Source of the DNA: Cohnella caldifontis
Lineage (GTDB): Bacteria > Bacillota > Bacilli > Paenibacillales > Paenibacillaceae
Length of the DNA: 64,000 nucleotides
Assembly (NCBI RefSeq): GCF_029360585.1
Contig: NZ_JAQZSJ010000013.1
Location: forward strand, 39,437 to 103,436
Direction of reading: 5' to 3'
The notes below the pieces were generated by a model, which was not told the DNA's origin, ran no database searches, and saw only the letters and a list, made by a program, of their open reading frames with translations. Numbering within the stretch: position 1 is the first letter of the stretch; the number at the start of each line of letters is the position of its first letter. This document shows positions 1 to 8,508 of the stretch, piece after piece. A program made the position numbers and the translations under genes.

Positions 1-1111
1 TCAGCATGACTTTCACGCCCCGCGGGGCGAATAAATCGACCAAAGCGCCCGACGTTCCGTTCGCTTTGATCCACCCCAAGCCCGAAACGAACACGTCCAG
101 CCGCTCCTCCTTCGGGACGCGAAGCCGGTGGCGGGTCCAGGCCGGGAGCGTCTCCAGGTCCTCCCGGTTCGGGGGGGCCAGCATTTCCCCTTTGTGCTCC
201 GCGTACAGCTCGTCGGCCCGCTCCAGCTTCGTGCGGTGGACGGGAATGCCGGACGACACGTACGCCGTAAACGACTGCCGTTCCCCTTCCACGAAATCGA
301 ACCTCGCCAATGCGCCGAAAAACAACGTCTGCCGCTCGTTCAATTGAAACGTCAGCGGCTTGAGCGGTTTGTCCGGCAGCAGCGCCGCCAGATCGCGGCG
401 GGGGATGATCTCCGTCAGCCGCGACTCGTAGACGATCCCCGGCGTATCCACGATAAACCGCCCGTCGTCCAGCGGAATGCGGACGGCGTCCAGCGTCGTG
501 CCGGGATAACGCGACACGGTGAGCTCCCGCTCCAGGTCGCTGTAATCGGAAATCAGCCGGTTGATCAAAGTGCTTTTGCCGACGTTCGTGGCACCTACCA
601 CGTACACGTCGCGGTTGCCGCGCATCCGCGCCACCGCTTCGACGACGCGGTCGAAGCCGGCGCCGCGCTTGGCGCTGCACAACACGATATCGGCCACCTT
701 CAGCCCGTTTTCCTTGGCCTGCCTCTGCACCCAATTGCGCAGCCGGTTCCAGTTGGTGACTTTCGGCAGCAAGTCGATCTTGTTCACGACCAGCAGCACT
801 TCGTTGCTGCCGACGAAGCGCTGAAGCCCGGAAATCAGGCTGCCTTCGAAGTCGAACAGGTCGACGATGTGCACGACCAGGCTGTCCGTCGACGCGATGC
901 CGCCGAGCAGTTTCAGAAACTCGTCCTGATCCACGGTTACCGAGGAAGCTTCATTGTAGTTTTTGATCCGGAAGCAGCGCTGGCAAATGACCGGCTCCCG
1001 GCCGGCCGCGGACTCCGGCAAATAGCCCGGCCGGTCGCGGTGCCCGGTCTGAAGCGGAATGCCGCAGCCGGCGCACCGGCCGGCACCTTCATGGACGGCG
1101 GTCATCGCCAT
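1..1111 (-). CDS. yqeH: Ribosome biogenesis GTPase YqeH (3' end cut by window edge)
   Basis: The first 370 codons are present; the C-terminus lies outside the window. YqeH is a circularly permuted GTPase needed for 30S subunit assembly. Visible in order: an N-terminal zinc-finger region with CAGCG and CQRC pairs, the G4 motif NKIDLL and G5 motif SAKRG, then the P-loop GATNVGKS and G3 DTPG. G4 before G1 is the permuted order of this family. The ATG at 1111 follows AAGGAGGG at good spacing. It overlaps the end of yqeG by 10 nt, as expected for the conserved yqeG-yqeH operon, so the two are probably translationally coupled. Confidence 0.95.
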   Translation of the reverse strand, partial: MAMTAVHEGAGRCAGCGIPLQTGHRDRPGYLPESAAGREPVICQRCFRIKNYNEASSVTVDQDEFLKLLGGIASTDSLVVHIVDLFDFEGSLISGLQRFVGSNEVLLVVNKIDLLPKVTNWNRLRNWVQRQAKENGLKVADIVLCSAKRGAGFDRVVEAVARMRGNRDVYVVGATNVGKSTLINRLISDYSDLERELTVSRYPGTTLDAVRIPLDDGRFIVDTPGIVYESRLTEIIPRRDLAALLPDKPLKPLTFQLNERQTLFFGALARFDFVEGERQSFTAYVSSGIPVHRTKLERADELYAEHKGEMLAPPNREDLETLPAWTRHRLRVPKEERLDVFVSGLGWIKANGTSGALVDLFAPRGVKVML

Positions 1112-1638
1112 TTCCCTCCTTGATCGGGCCAGAGCCCTTTGCGTCTCAATCGCTTAAGCGCGATGTTCTCGATTCGCCGGTTGATCCGGGTCATGATCCC
1201 TTCTTCGGCCATGGCGATCGGGGAGACCAAAATGGTGCGCAGGCCCGCTCTCCGTCCGCCCAGCATGTCCGTCATCATTTGGTCTCCGACGACGACGGCC
1301 TGCTCCGGCGGCAATCGGAGCTTCTCCAGCGCCCGATGGAACGCCCGGACCGCCGGCTTGCGCGCCATGTACACGTAGGGAATGCCGAGCGGCTCCGCGA
1401 ATTTCCCCACGCGGTGCAGGTTGTTATTGGATAAAATGACGACCTTGAACCCCCGTTCCCTGACGGCGTCCAGCCAGGCGACGAGCTCCGGAGTCGCGAG
1501 CGGCGTCCGGGCGCTGACCAGCGTGTTGTCCAGGTCGGTGATGATCCCCTGAACGCCTCGGGTTTTCAGTTCGTCCAAGTCGATATCGTAAACGGTTTTG
1601 ACGATTTGATCGGGAAGCAAGCGTTCGAAAAATCCCAT
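1102..1638 (-). CDS. yqeG: YqeG family HAD phosphatase
   Basis: A 178-aa HAD-superfamily IIIA-type phosphatase. The catalytic motif DLDNTLV is about 35 residues from the start, with motif II LSNN and the C-terminal VVGDQMMTDM. I start it at the second of two close ATGs (1638) because AGGAG then lies 7 nt upstream; the ATG at 1644 directly abuts that site. The protein then begins MGFFERLLPDQ, matching the usual family N-terminus. It is the first gene of the yqeG-yqeH operon and its physiological substrate is not known. Confidence 0.9.
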   Translation of the reverse strand: MGFFERLLPDQIVKTVYDIDLDELKTRGVQGIITDLDNTLVSARTPLATPELVAWLDAVRERGFKVVILSNNNLHRVGKFAEPLGIPYVYMARKPAVRAFHRALEKLRLPPEQAVVVGDQMMTDMLGGRRAGLRTILVSPIAMAEEGIMTRINRRIENIALKRLRRKGLWPDQGGKWR

Positions 1639-1687
1639 GGACATCTCCTGTCGTACGGCATGGCCTTCGCAACAAAATGATGAACAA

Positions 1688-1716
1688 AATATACCATACC
1701 CCGCGCGGCCCTGCAA
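1688..1716 (-). promoter_or_regulatory. Sigma-A type promoter for yqeG-yqeH
   Basis: On the minus strand TTGCAG and TATATT are separated by exactly 17 nt. The -10 element lies about 50 nt upstream of the yqeG start. It is a good housekeeping match (4/6 and 5/6). Confidence 0.6.
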
Positions 1717-1720
1717 AATG

Positions 1721-1750
1721 AAAGAAGAGCCCCGACAGGAGCTCCCCTTC
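1721..1750 (-). terminator. Terminator of the moxR-DUF58-transglutaminase operon
   Basis: An inverted repeat (GAGCTCC / GGGGCTC plus wobble pairs) is followed on the minus strand by TTCTTT. It lies 30 nt after the transglutaminase stop and just before the yqeG promoter. The T-tract is imperfect. Confidence 0.5.
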
Positions 1751-1780
1751 GATCGGTCAAGGAACGTACATCGTCTCGGC

Positions 1781-4024
1781 TTACAGCGCTTTGCGCAGCC
1801 GGGCGACCGTTTCCTCCACCTGCTTCGCGTCTTGTTCGGCGCCCATGCCCCGCCCGTAACGCGCGCGTTCGAACTGGATCAGCACGCGGTCGAAATCGGG
1901 GCGCAAGGAGGTGAATTTATCCCCCCAGCGGTTGAACGATTCGCGCATCGTTTCGTGGTCCTCGCGCTTCATTCCCCTTCTGCCCAGGAACTTGACCAGC
2001 TTCTCCGTTTCGCGCACGATCCGTTGATCCGGCGACGCGCCGGCGTAACGGATTCGCTTCCACAGCCGGATGCCCCGGCGTTTGCGCAGAAGCACGGCGA
2101 TCGCCGCGACGAGCAACAGGGCCGCTCCCGCAGCCGGGATTTGCCAGCCGATCGCGACCGGCGCTTTGTCCGCTTCATCGGCTTCCGGGGCGTCGACGGG
2201 TTCCGCGGAGAGATCCGCGGGAGCATCGACCGGCACCGGCTGCGGGACGCTGAATCCGGCCGTCGGCTCGAACGGGATCCACCCGTAGCCTTCGAAATAC
2301 ACTTCGGCCCAGGAGTGGGCGTCCGAGTTGCGGACGGTGTAGGTTCCCGGTCCGTCCGTATTCACCGGGGCGCCGGCGTATCTGGCTTCTTCGGCTTGGG
2401 CGGGGTCAACCCCCGACGTGTACCCTTTGACCCAGCGGGCCGGTATGCCCACGGAACGGGCCATGACGACGAACGCCGTGGAGTAATAGTCGCAATAGCC
2501 TTCCTTGATTTCGAACAGGAACGCGTCCACGAAATCGGAGCTTTTCCGCTTGCTGACGTCCGGCTTGTTGTTATAGGGATACGTTTCCTTCAAATATTTG
2601 ACGAGCAATTCGGTTTTGTCGAATTCGTTGGCTCCGGACGCCGTCACTTGCAACGCCAGGTTTTTCACCCGTGCCGGCAATTCGCCCGGCAGCTGCAGAT
2701 ACGGCGACAAATCGATCGAGGCCGCGTCCGGAGCGGGGACGGCGGCGGCGCGCAGCGCGGCGGGGTCGAACACCGTCACGTCGGACTCGATCGTGTACGT
2801 CGTGACGCGGGACGGCTTGTTGAAGCGGACTTCCCAATCTTCCGGGTTCAGTTGCACGCCGCCGTTGTTGTCGCTCTCCAGCTCGTCGATTTTGCTGACC
2901 GGACCCGCCCCGAACAGAACGGGCACCCGGTCTTTGCGCAGCATGGTGACGGTTTGGGTCAGCTTCTCCGTCTTGACGGTTTCCGCGCGTTCGGAAACGC
3001 CGAATCGGGTGTCAACCCCCGCTCCGAGCAGGCTGAGCGGCCTGCGGACATCGCCCCAGCCTTGGCCGGTGTAGACCGCCTTGGCTTCGCCCCGCCAATA
3101 GCTCCGCCGGTTGGTGGCGACGGTCATGACGGGGGAATAATCGAAATCGAAGCCCCCACCGAGGGTGCGATCGTCCCGGCCGTAGCCGGAAGACGACGAT
3201 CCGTTCTTGACGGAGCTGGCGCCGATGCTGGTCGTGAGCTGCCCGCCTTCGCCGGCGGCGGAAGGCACGGAGCGGCCCTGGGCTTCGGACCAGATCGTAT
3301 ACGGGTCTTCCAGGATCGCGGGCGCGCGCGGCATGAAGATGCCGGTCAAAAGCAGCAGCCCGATGATGATCACGGCGGGAACCGCCAGGTCGATCGGCCG
3401 TTCGGCGAGCGCTTCCCAGCTGTCCGGATGGCGCGCCCGCAGCTCCCGCAAGTGCAGGATGACGAGCCAGCCGAGCCCCGCCGCGACGATCCAGGCGATG
3501 TTATGCCACAGCTCGAGCGGGAAGAACGAATCGACCGTCGCCATCACTCCGATGGCGGCCATGAGCAGCGACACCAGCGAAGTCCGGGTGCGCGCGAACC
3601 ACGTCATGACGTGCACGGCCAGCACCGCGCCGGCAGCCAGTTCGACGAACGGATGAAGCGAAGCGATATGGAAATCGTAGAATAGGCTCCATTGCTGCTG
3701 ATCCTTCCAATCGGACGGCCATCCGGCCCATTCGAAGAAAGGAGAATAGGCGGCGGACAGGACGACCGCCGCTGCCGCCTGCAGCGCCAGCCGGATGCCG
3801 AGCCATCGCGTGAAGAGCAGCTCGGACACGGCGATCGCCGTGACGACGCCGTATATGACGGAGTAAGTCTCGCTCCACCAATATCCGCGGAAGCATTGGA
3901 TGAGCTGAAGCAGGATCACGATCGCGAACAAGCGGTGCAGGCGGTCAAGCGCCAGCTGTCCCCAGTAGTCCGCCCGGGCCGCCGCGGTCCGGAATCCTAT
4001 CTGTCTCTTGGGCATCAAACTCAT
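1781..4024 (-). CDS. TgpA-like membrane transglutaminase
   Basis: A 747-aa multi-pass membrane protein. Several N-terminal membrane segments precede a large extracytoplasmic transglutaminase-like domain. The cysteine region EGYCDYYSTAFVVMARSVG, the following VKGYTSG and the His-containing DAHSWAEVYFEGYGWIPFEPT are the usual catalytic and structural motifs. A further TM segment (AAALLLVAAIAVLL) and a DUF4129-like cytoplasmic tail follow. The ATG overlaps the DUF58 stop as ATGA, which fixes the start and indicates coupling. With the upstream MoxR ATPase and DUF58 protein it forms the classic three-gene cluster found in many bacteria; its substrate is unknown, possibly a cell-envelope protein. 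Confidence 0.88.
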   Translation of the reverse strand: MSLMPKRQIGFRTAAARADYWGQLALDRLHRLFAIVILLQLIQCFRGYWWSETYSVIYGVVTAIAVSELLFTRWLGIRLALQAAAAVVLSAAYSPFFEWAGWPSDWKDQQQWSLFYDFHIASLHPFVELAAGAVLAVHVMTWFARTRTSLVSLLMAAIGVMATVDSFFPLELWHNIAWIVAAGLGWLVILHLRELRARHPDSWEALAERPIDLAVPAVIIIGLLLLTGIFMPRAPAILEDPYTIWSEAQGRSVPSAAGEGGQLTTSIGASSVKNGSSSSGYGRDDRTLGGGFDFDYSPVMTVATNRRSYWRGEAKAVYTGQGWGDVRRPLSLLGAGVDTRFGVSERAETVKTEKLTQTVTMLRKDRVPVLFGAGPVSKIDELESDNNGGVQLNPEDWEVRFNKPSRVTTYTIESDVTVFDPAALRAAAVPAPDAASIDLSPYLQLPGELPARVKNLALQVTASGANEFDKTELLVKYLKETYPYNNKPDVSKRKSSDFVDAFLFEIKEGYCDYYSTAFVVMARSVGIPARWVKGYTSGVDPAQAEEARYAGAPVNTDGPGTYTVRNSDAHSWAEVYFEGYGWIPFEPTAGFSVPQPVPVDAPADLSAEPVDAPEADEADKAPVAIGWQIPAAGAALLLVAAIAVLLRKRRGIRLWKRIRYAGASPDQRIVRETEKLVKFLGRRGMKREDHETMRESFNRWGDKFTSLRPDFDRVLIQFERARYGRGMGAEQDAKQVEETVARLRKAL

Positions 4025-5262
4025 GCGGATGCCACCCCCAGCGCCACCGGCAGCTCTTCCAAGCGGGTCACGGAAACTTGATCCCACATTTTGGATTTGC
4101 ACAGCTGCTGCCATTGGCGGAGTTTGCGTTGCTGCTCATCGGTCGGCACGGCCTCGCCGACGTGGAGCAGCGAAGGGATCATGCGCCGCGCCTCCACCGA
4201 AGCGAACGCTCCGGCGAGCGACTCGTCGGCCTGCGGGCTGATCACGACGATCTGCACGCCGGGCTCGAAGCGGTCCGACGTTTCGGCGATCCAGTGGCCG
4301 AGCGGGACCGTGCCGTCCGCGTCGACGTCCACCAGATGCCGCAGCACTTCCTCGCGGGAGACCGGCGTGCGGTCCGCCCCGTACCAGCCCGGCTTCCGCC
4401 CGGCGGACACGAAACCGACCGGCATGCCGCGCTGCACGACGAGCTCGATCAGGGACGCCGCGACGGAGACCGCCAGTTCGAATTGGTCCGCGGTCCGGTA
4501 CGACGAGGCGTTCCGGTCGAGCAGGAAGACGATGCGGGGCAGGGCTTCCCGTTCGAACTCCTTGGACTTCCAATGCCCCGTCTTGGCCGTCGCGTTCCAG
4601 TGCACCCTGGACAGCCGGTCCCCGTGGATGTATTCGCGCACGCCGTCGATCTGCGTCGTCTCCTTCGCCCATTTGGAAGTGAACGAATGCTGGAATACGC
4701 CGCGCTGCGAACGTCTCAGCAGCTGCCAATCCCGCAGCGCGATCATCCGGGGCAGCACTTGGAGGTCCAGCGGTTCGTGGAATTTCCCCTGATGCTCGAA
4801 CAAGCCGAAAATATCCCGCGTCGAGCATTCCGTCGTCTGAAAGCGGTACCGGCCGCGCCGAAGCGGAGCCGTCTCGTAGACCACTTCGCCTCGGCGGCGG
4901 TAATCGGGAACGAACGAAAGCTCGTAGATTTGCGATTCGTCGGCGGCGATGCGGAGCAGACGGTCGCGGACAATGACGTAGGGGACCGGCCAGAAACCGG
5001 GAAATTGGATTTTCAAGCGGATCCGGATGCGCATGCCGGCGGTCAGGCGCGCGGCGGACGGACCGTCCATTTCGACCGACCGGGTCCCGCGGACGCCGCC
5101 GATTCCGCTCCACCGGCCAAGCGCCAAATAGAGAATGAGCGCGTTCAGGATCACGAACAGCATAAGGGACGTCTTACCGCCCTGGAACAGCAGATAGAAG
5201 GCCGAAAAGGCGTACAATACCGTCCCGGGCAGCCAGACTCGACTCCTGGCGAACCGGTTCAT
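4021..5262 (-). CDS. DUF58 domain protein
   Basis: A 413-aa protein with two N-terminal hydrophobic segments, then a cytoplasmic DUF58 / von Willebrand A-like region. The central block from IDGVREYIHGDRLSRV to HWNATAKTGHWKSKEFE is the family signature, and FLLDRNASSY resembles a vWA DxSxS site. The ATG lies 2 nt after the moxR stop. DUF58 proteins accompany MoxR AAA ATPases and are thought to be their partners in assembling or activating envelope proteins. Confidence 0.88.
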   Translation of the reverse strand: MNRFARSRVWLPGTVLYAFSAFYLLFQGGKTSLMLFVILNALILYLALGRWSGIGGVRGTRSVEMDGPSAARLTAGMRIRIRLKIQFPGFWPVPYVIVRDRLLRIAADESQIYELSFVPDYRRRGEVVYETAPLRRGRYRFQTTECSTRDIFGLFEHQGKFHEPLDLQVLPRMIALRDWQLLRRSQRGVFQHSFTSKWAKETTQIDGVREYIHGDRLSRVHWNATAKTGHWKSKEFEREALPRIVFLLDRNASSYRTADQFELAVSVAASLIELVVQRGMPVGFVSAGRKPGWYGADRTPVSREEVLRHLVDVDADGTVPLGHWIAETSDRFEPGVQIVVISPQADESLAGAFASVEARRMIPSLLHVGEAVPTDEQQRKLRQWQQLCKSKMWDQVSVTRLEELPVALGVASA

Positions 5263-5264
5263 GG

Positions 5265-6218
5265 TCAGCGCTCCAGCCCGACCGGTACGGGCAGCCTGCC
5301 GAGCACTTCCTGCAGGACGCCGGCCGCCTGGTTCCCCTGCATCCGCGCTTCGGAGCGCAGATGCAGGCGATGGCCGAGCACGAGCGGCGCCATCGCTTTG
5401 ACGTCGTCGGGCAGCACGAAGGCGCGATGCTGGAGGAACGCGTACGCTTTCGCGGCCGAGGCCAGCGCGACAGCGGCGCGCGGACTGGCGCCGAGCAGCA
5501 CGGAAGCGTGCGTTCTCGTGCCCCGGACCAGCGCGATCAGGTAATCGGCAACGGCGGATTCGATGTGGACTTCCGAGGCCATCCGCTGCAGCGACGCCAC
5601 GTCTTCCACCGTCGCGACCGCGCTGAGGGATTCCGCCGAACGTCCCGCCGAAGGCTCCAGCACGAGCCTTTTTTCGGACGCTTCGTCCGGGTAGCCCAGC
5701 TTGATTTTCATGAGGAAACGGTCGAGCTGCGCTTCCGGCAGGCTGTAAGTGCCTTCGAAATCGATCGGATTTTGGGTCGCGAACAGCATGAAAGGATGCG
5801 GAAGCGTATACGTCTGCCCGTCGACGGAAATCCGGTGCTCCTCCATCGCTTCCAGCAGCGCGGACTGCGTCTTCGTCGTGGCGCGGTTGATCTCGTCCGC
5901 GAGCAGCAGGTTCGCCATGACCGGACCCGGCCGGAACACGAATTCCTCTTGTTTCGGATGATAGATGGAGACGCCGGTGATGTCGGTCGGCAGCAGGTCG
6001 GGATTGCATTGGATGCGGTGGAACACGCCGCCGACGGACATGGCGAGCGCCTTGACCATCTGGGTTTTGCCCGTTCCGGGCACGTCCTCGATCAATACGT
6101 GACCGCCGGCCAGCAATGCGGTCAGCATCCAGGCGATCTCGTCCTTTTTACCGTAAATGCAAGATTCCATATTCGCTCTGATTCGATCCAACAACTGAGC
6201 CGCTTCGCGATGGTCCAT
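5265..6218 (-). CDS. MoxR family AAA+ ATPase
   Basis: A 317-aa AAA+ ATPase. The Walker A site is GTGKT (residues ~49-53), Walker B is LLLADEINR and sensor 1 is FATQNP. C-terminally there is the AAA lid with SPRAAVAL. It is the first gene of the moxR-DUF58-transglutaminase operon, starting at an ATG after TAGGAGG. MoxR proteins act as chaperone-like ATPases, and the actual client here is unknown. Confidence 0.92.
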   Translation of the reverse strand: MDHREAAQLLDRIRANMESCIYGKKDEIAWMLTALLAGGHVLIEDVPGTGKTQMVKALAMSVGGVFHRIQCNPDLLPTDITGVSIYHPKQEEFVFRPGPVMANLLLADEINRATTKTQSALLEAMEEHRISVDGQTYTLPHPFMLFATQNPIDFEGTYSLPEAQLDRFLMKIKLGYPDEASEKRLVLEPSAGRSAESLSAVATVEDVASLQRMASEVHIESAVADYLIALVRGTRTHASVLLGASPRAAVALASAAKAYAFLQHRAFVLPDDVKAMAPLVLGHRLHLRSEARMQGNQAAGVLQEVLGRLPVPVGLER

Positions 6219-6266
6219 TGCCGCTTTCCTCCTATGGAATCCGTTGATTATGAAACGATTTCTCTT

Positions 6267-6295
6267 ATTATACCGAATTCTGGATGTAGCCGTAA
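6267..6295 (-). promoter_or_regulatory. Promoter of the moxR operon
   Basis: A perfect TATAAT at 6267-6272 (minus strand) lies 17 nt from TTACGG at 6290-6295. It sits about 50 nt upstream of the moxR ATG. Confidence 0.6.
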
Positions 6296-6323
6296 ATTTT
6301 AGAATCCTACAAAAAACAATAGC

Positions 6324-6354
6324 AAAAAAGCCAAACCGGTTAAACCGGTTTGGC
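6324..6354 (-). terminator. Rho-independent terminator of spoVAC-D-E
   Basis: A near-perfect hairpin with arms GCCAAACCGG / CCGGTTTGGC and a 5-nt loop is followed on the minus strand by TTTTTT. It lies 49 nt after the spoVAE stop and upstream of the moxR promoter. Confidence 0.9.
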
Positions 6355-6402
6355 CGTAATATAGGCGATATCCAGCAATTACATAGCGAAATAAAGGTAA
6401 AT

Positions 6403-6756
6403 TCAGCCTTTCGGCTTGACCACCAGCGCGGCCAGGAACGAGAAAATGATCGCCGCCGAGATGCCGGCGCTCGTGACTTCGAAGATGCCGGTAATCACGC
6501 CGATCCACCCGTCCCGCTGCAGCTCCGTCAGCGCGCCGTGCACGAGGGAATTGCCGAAGCTCGTGATCGGCACCGTCGCGCCCGCGCCGGCGAATTTGAT
6601 GAGCGGATCGTACCACCCGAGCCCGTCGACGATCGCCCCGACGACGACGAGCAGGGACATCGTATGCGCGGGCGTCAGCTTCGCGACGTCGAACAGCAGC
6701 TGCCCGATGACGCAGATGCCTCCGCCGATCAAGAACGCCCATAAATACTGCATCAT
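6403..6756 (-). CDS. spoVAE: Stage V sporulation protein AE (SpoVAEb type)
   Basis: A 117-aa hydrophobic protein with the family pattern [34 protein letters not shown] and [10 protein letters not shown]. It is an integral membrane part of the SpoVA channel that moves Ca-dipicolinate into the forespore and releases it on germination. Two ATGs are in tandem (6756, 6753); the first is well placed behind AAGGAGGAG. It follows spoVAD by 2 nt. The hydrophobic core is clearly paralogous to spoVAC in this cluster. Confidence 0.92.
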   Translation of the reverse strand: MMQYLWAFLIGGGICVIGQLLFDVAKLTPAHTMSLLVVVGAIVDGLGWYDPLIKFAGAGATVPITSFGNSLVHGALTELQRDGWIGVITGIFEVTSAGISAAIIFSFLAALVVKPKG

Positions 6757-6758
6757 GG

Positions 6759-7790
6759 TCAAACTCCTCCTTGTCCGGGTGCTTGCGCTTCGATCGCGAC
6801 CGCATGGGCGATGCACGGAATCGATTCGCCCTGCTGGTAGGACAACGGGCTGAGCAGCGCCCCCGTCGCCACCACGAGCATCCGCTTCAGCTCGCCGCGG
6901 GCCATCCGTTTCAGCAGATGGCCGTACGCGACCGTCGCCGAACAGGCGCACCCGCTCCCCCCGGCTTGCACGTTCTGCTTCGCGACGTTGTAGATCATGA
7001 GGCCGCAGTCCTGGAATTGCGTCTCTTCCATCGGAACCTCATGCCGTTTAAGCAGCTCCGCCGCGATCGGATGGCCGACAGAGGCCAAATCCCCCGTGAC
7101 GATCAAGTCGTAATACCCGGGCGATCTCCCGGTATCCTGCAGATGCCCCTGGATCGTGTCGACGGCGGCGGGAGCCATGGCCGCGCCCATGTTGAAAGGA
7201 TCCTTGATGCCCAGGTCGACGATCTTCCCGATCGTCGCCGCGGTGACGACGGGCCCCGTCCCCTCGGACGCGACGACGGCGGCTCCCGCGCCGGTCACCG
7301 TATATTGCGCGGTCGGCGGCTTTTGCGAGCCGTATTCGGTCGGGTAGCGGAATTGCTTCTCCGCCGTGCAGTTGTGGCTGCACGTCCCCGCGAGCGCCCG
7401 GTCCGCCGCGCCCGATGCCACCAGCAGCGAAGCCAGGGCCAGCGATTCCATGGAGGTCGAGCAGGCGCCGAATACCCCGAGATAAGGAACGCCCAGCGTA
7501 CGGGCGGCGAACGTGTTGCTGATGATCTGGTTCATTAGGTCCCCGCCCACGAAAAACTGGATGTCGCCTTTCTGGACGCCCGCGTGCTGCAAGGCGATGT
7601 CCGCCGCCTGCTCGAGCAAAGCGCGTTCCGACTTTTCCCAGCTCGGCTGGCCGATCTCGAGGTCCGGATGCACGAGGTCGAAATCCGCGGCCAGCGGCCC
7701 TTCCCCTTCGTCGGGTCCGACCACCGTGCCGGTTCCGAGAATGACCGGAGGCTTCGGAAACACCCAGCTTCTGTCGCCCTGCCGGATCAT
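6759..7790 (-). CDS. spoVAD: Stage V sporulation protein AD
   Basis: A 343-aa soluble protein with the thiolase/FabH-like fold of SpoVAD, which binds dipicolinic acid on the spore inner membrane. Diagnostic stretches are [18 protein letters not shown] near the N-terminus, [16 protein letters not shown] and [20 protein letters not shown]. The length is normal for the family. It starts 1 nt after the spoVAC stop and ends 2 nt before spoVAE. Full spoVA operons also carry A, B and F genes; only the conserved C-D-E core is present here. Confidence 0.95.
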   Translation of the reverse strand: MIRQGDRSWVFPKPPVILGTGTVVGPDEGEGPLAADFDLVHPDLEIGQPSWEKSERALLEQAADIALQHAGVQKGDIQFFVGGDLMNQIISNTFAARTLGVPYLGVFGACSTSMESLALASLLVASGAADRALAGTCSHNCTAEKQFRYPTEYGSQKPPTAQYTVTGAGAAVVASEGTGPVVTAATIGKIVDLGIKDPFNMGAAMAPAAVDTIQGHLQDTGRSPGYYDLIVTGDLASVGHPIAAELLKRHEVPMEETQFQDCGLMIYNVAKQNVQAGGSGCACSATVAYGHLLKRMARGELKRMLVVATGALLSPLSYQQGESIPCIAHAVAIEAQAPGQGGV

Positions 7791-7791
7791 A

Positions 7792-8295
7792 TCAGCTCCA
7801 GACCCCGATCAGCCAATGGATGATGCCGATGACGAAGGCGGCGACGACGCCGAAGACGATCACGGATCCCGCCAGCTTGAACATGTTGCCGCCCGTGCCG
7901 AGCACGAGCCCTTCGCTGCGGTGTTCGATCGCCGCGGAAGCCATCGAGTTCGCGAAGCCGGTCACCGGCACGGCGGTGCCCGCGCCTGCCCATTGCGCGA
8001 TTTTGTCGTACACGCCGAGGCAGGTGAGGATGACCGAGACCAGGATCAAGACGGCGACGGTCGGACTGCCCGCCTGTTTGGCGGTCATGCCGAACGCCGC
8101 CATGAAAAATTGCTGGATTCCCTGGCCGATCAAGCAAATCAGCCCTCCCGTCAGGAAAGCCCGCAGCGCATTGGCCCATACGGATCGGGCCGGCTCGCGC
8201 GCTTTGGCGAACGCCTGATACTCTTTCGCGGACATGGACAGCGGCTTGTACGGCTTCGCGCCGGCTCCGCCGCCCGAAGAGGATTTCACGGCCAT
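7792..8295 (-). CDS. spoVAC: Stage V sporulation protein AC
   Basis: A 167-aa membrane protein with several transmembrane segments and the SpoVAC pattern LTGGLICLIGQGIQQFF, LGVYDKIAQWAGAGTAVPV and GFANSMASAAIEHRSEG. In Bacillus, SpoVAC behaves as a mechanosensitive channel in dipicolinate release. The ATG at 8295 is 9 nt from AAGGGAGGG. A forespore sigma-G promoter would be expected upstream, but I could not identify a convincing one. Confidence 0.93.
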   Translation of the reverse strand: MAVKSSSGGGAGAKPYKPLSMSAKEYQAFAKAREPARSVWANALRAFLTGGLICLIGQGIQQFFMAAFGMTAKQAGSPTVAVLILVSVILTCLGVYDKIAQWAGAGTAVPVTGFANSMASAAIEHRSEGLVLGTGGNMFKLAGSVIVFGVVAAFVIGIIHWLIGVWS

Positions 8296-8508
8296 GACGA
8301 TTCGCCCTCCCTTGAACATGGATGTCGCATCGGTTCCCATTCATTATCTGCCGCGGCCGGATAGACTATGTACCGGAGCGGCCGTCTTCGCCGGTCGAAG
8401 AATGTCATTCCGCTCCGAACGAACCTCTGCTATGATGAAAGGGCAGCCGTCAGCCTTGCGCGGGCGGCAATCCGGCAGCCCGGATCTAACGGGAAGGACA
8501 GGAATGGG

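Noticed and set aside
8296..8400. Sigma-G promoter for spoVAC
   Set aside because: The best GAATG-N17-CATGTTC match lies too close to the ribosome-binding site to leave a leader.
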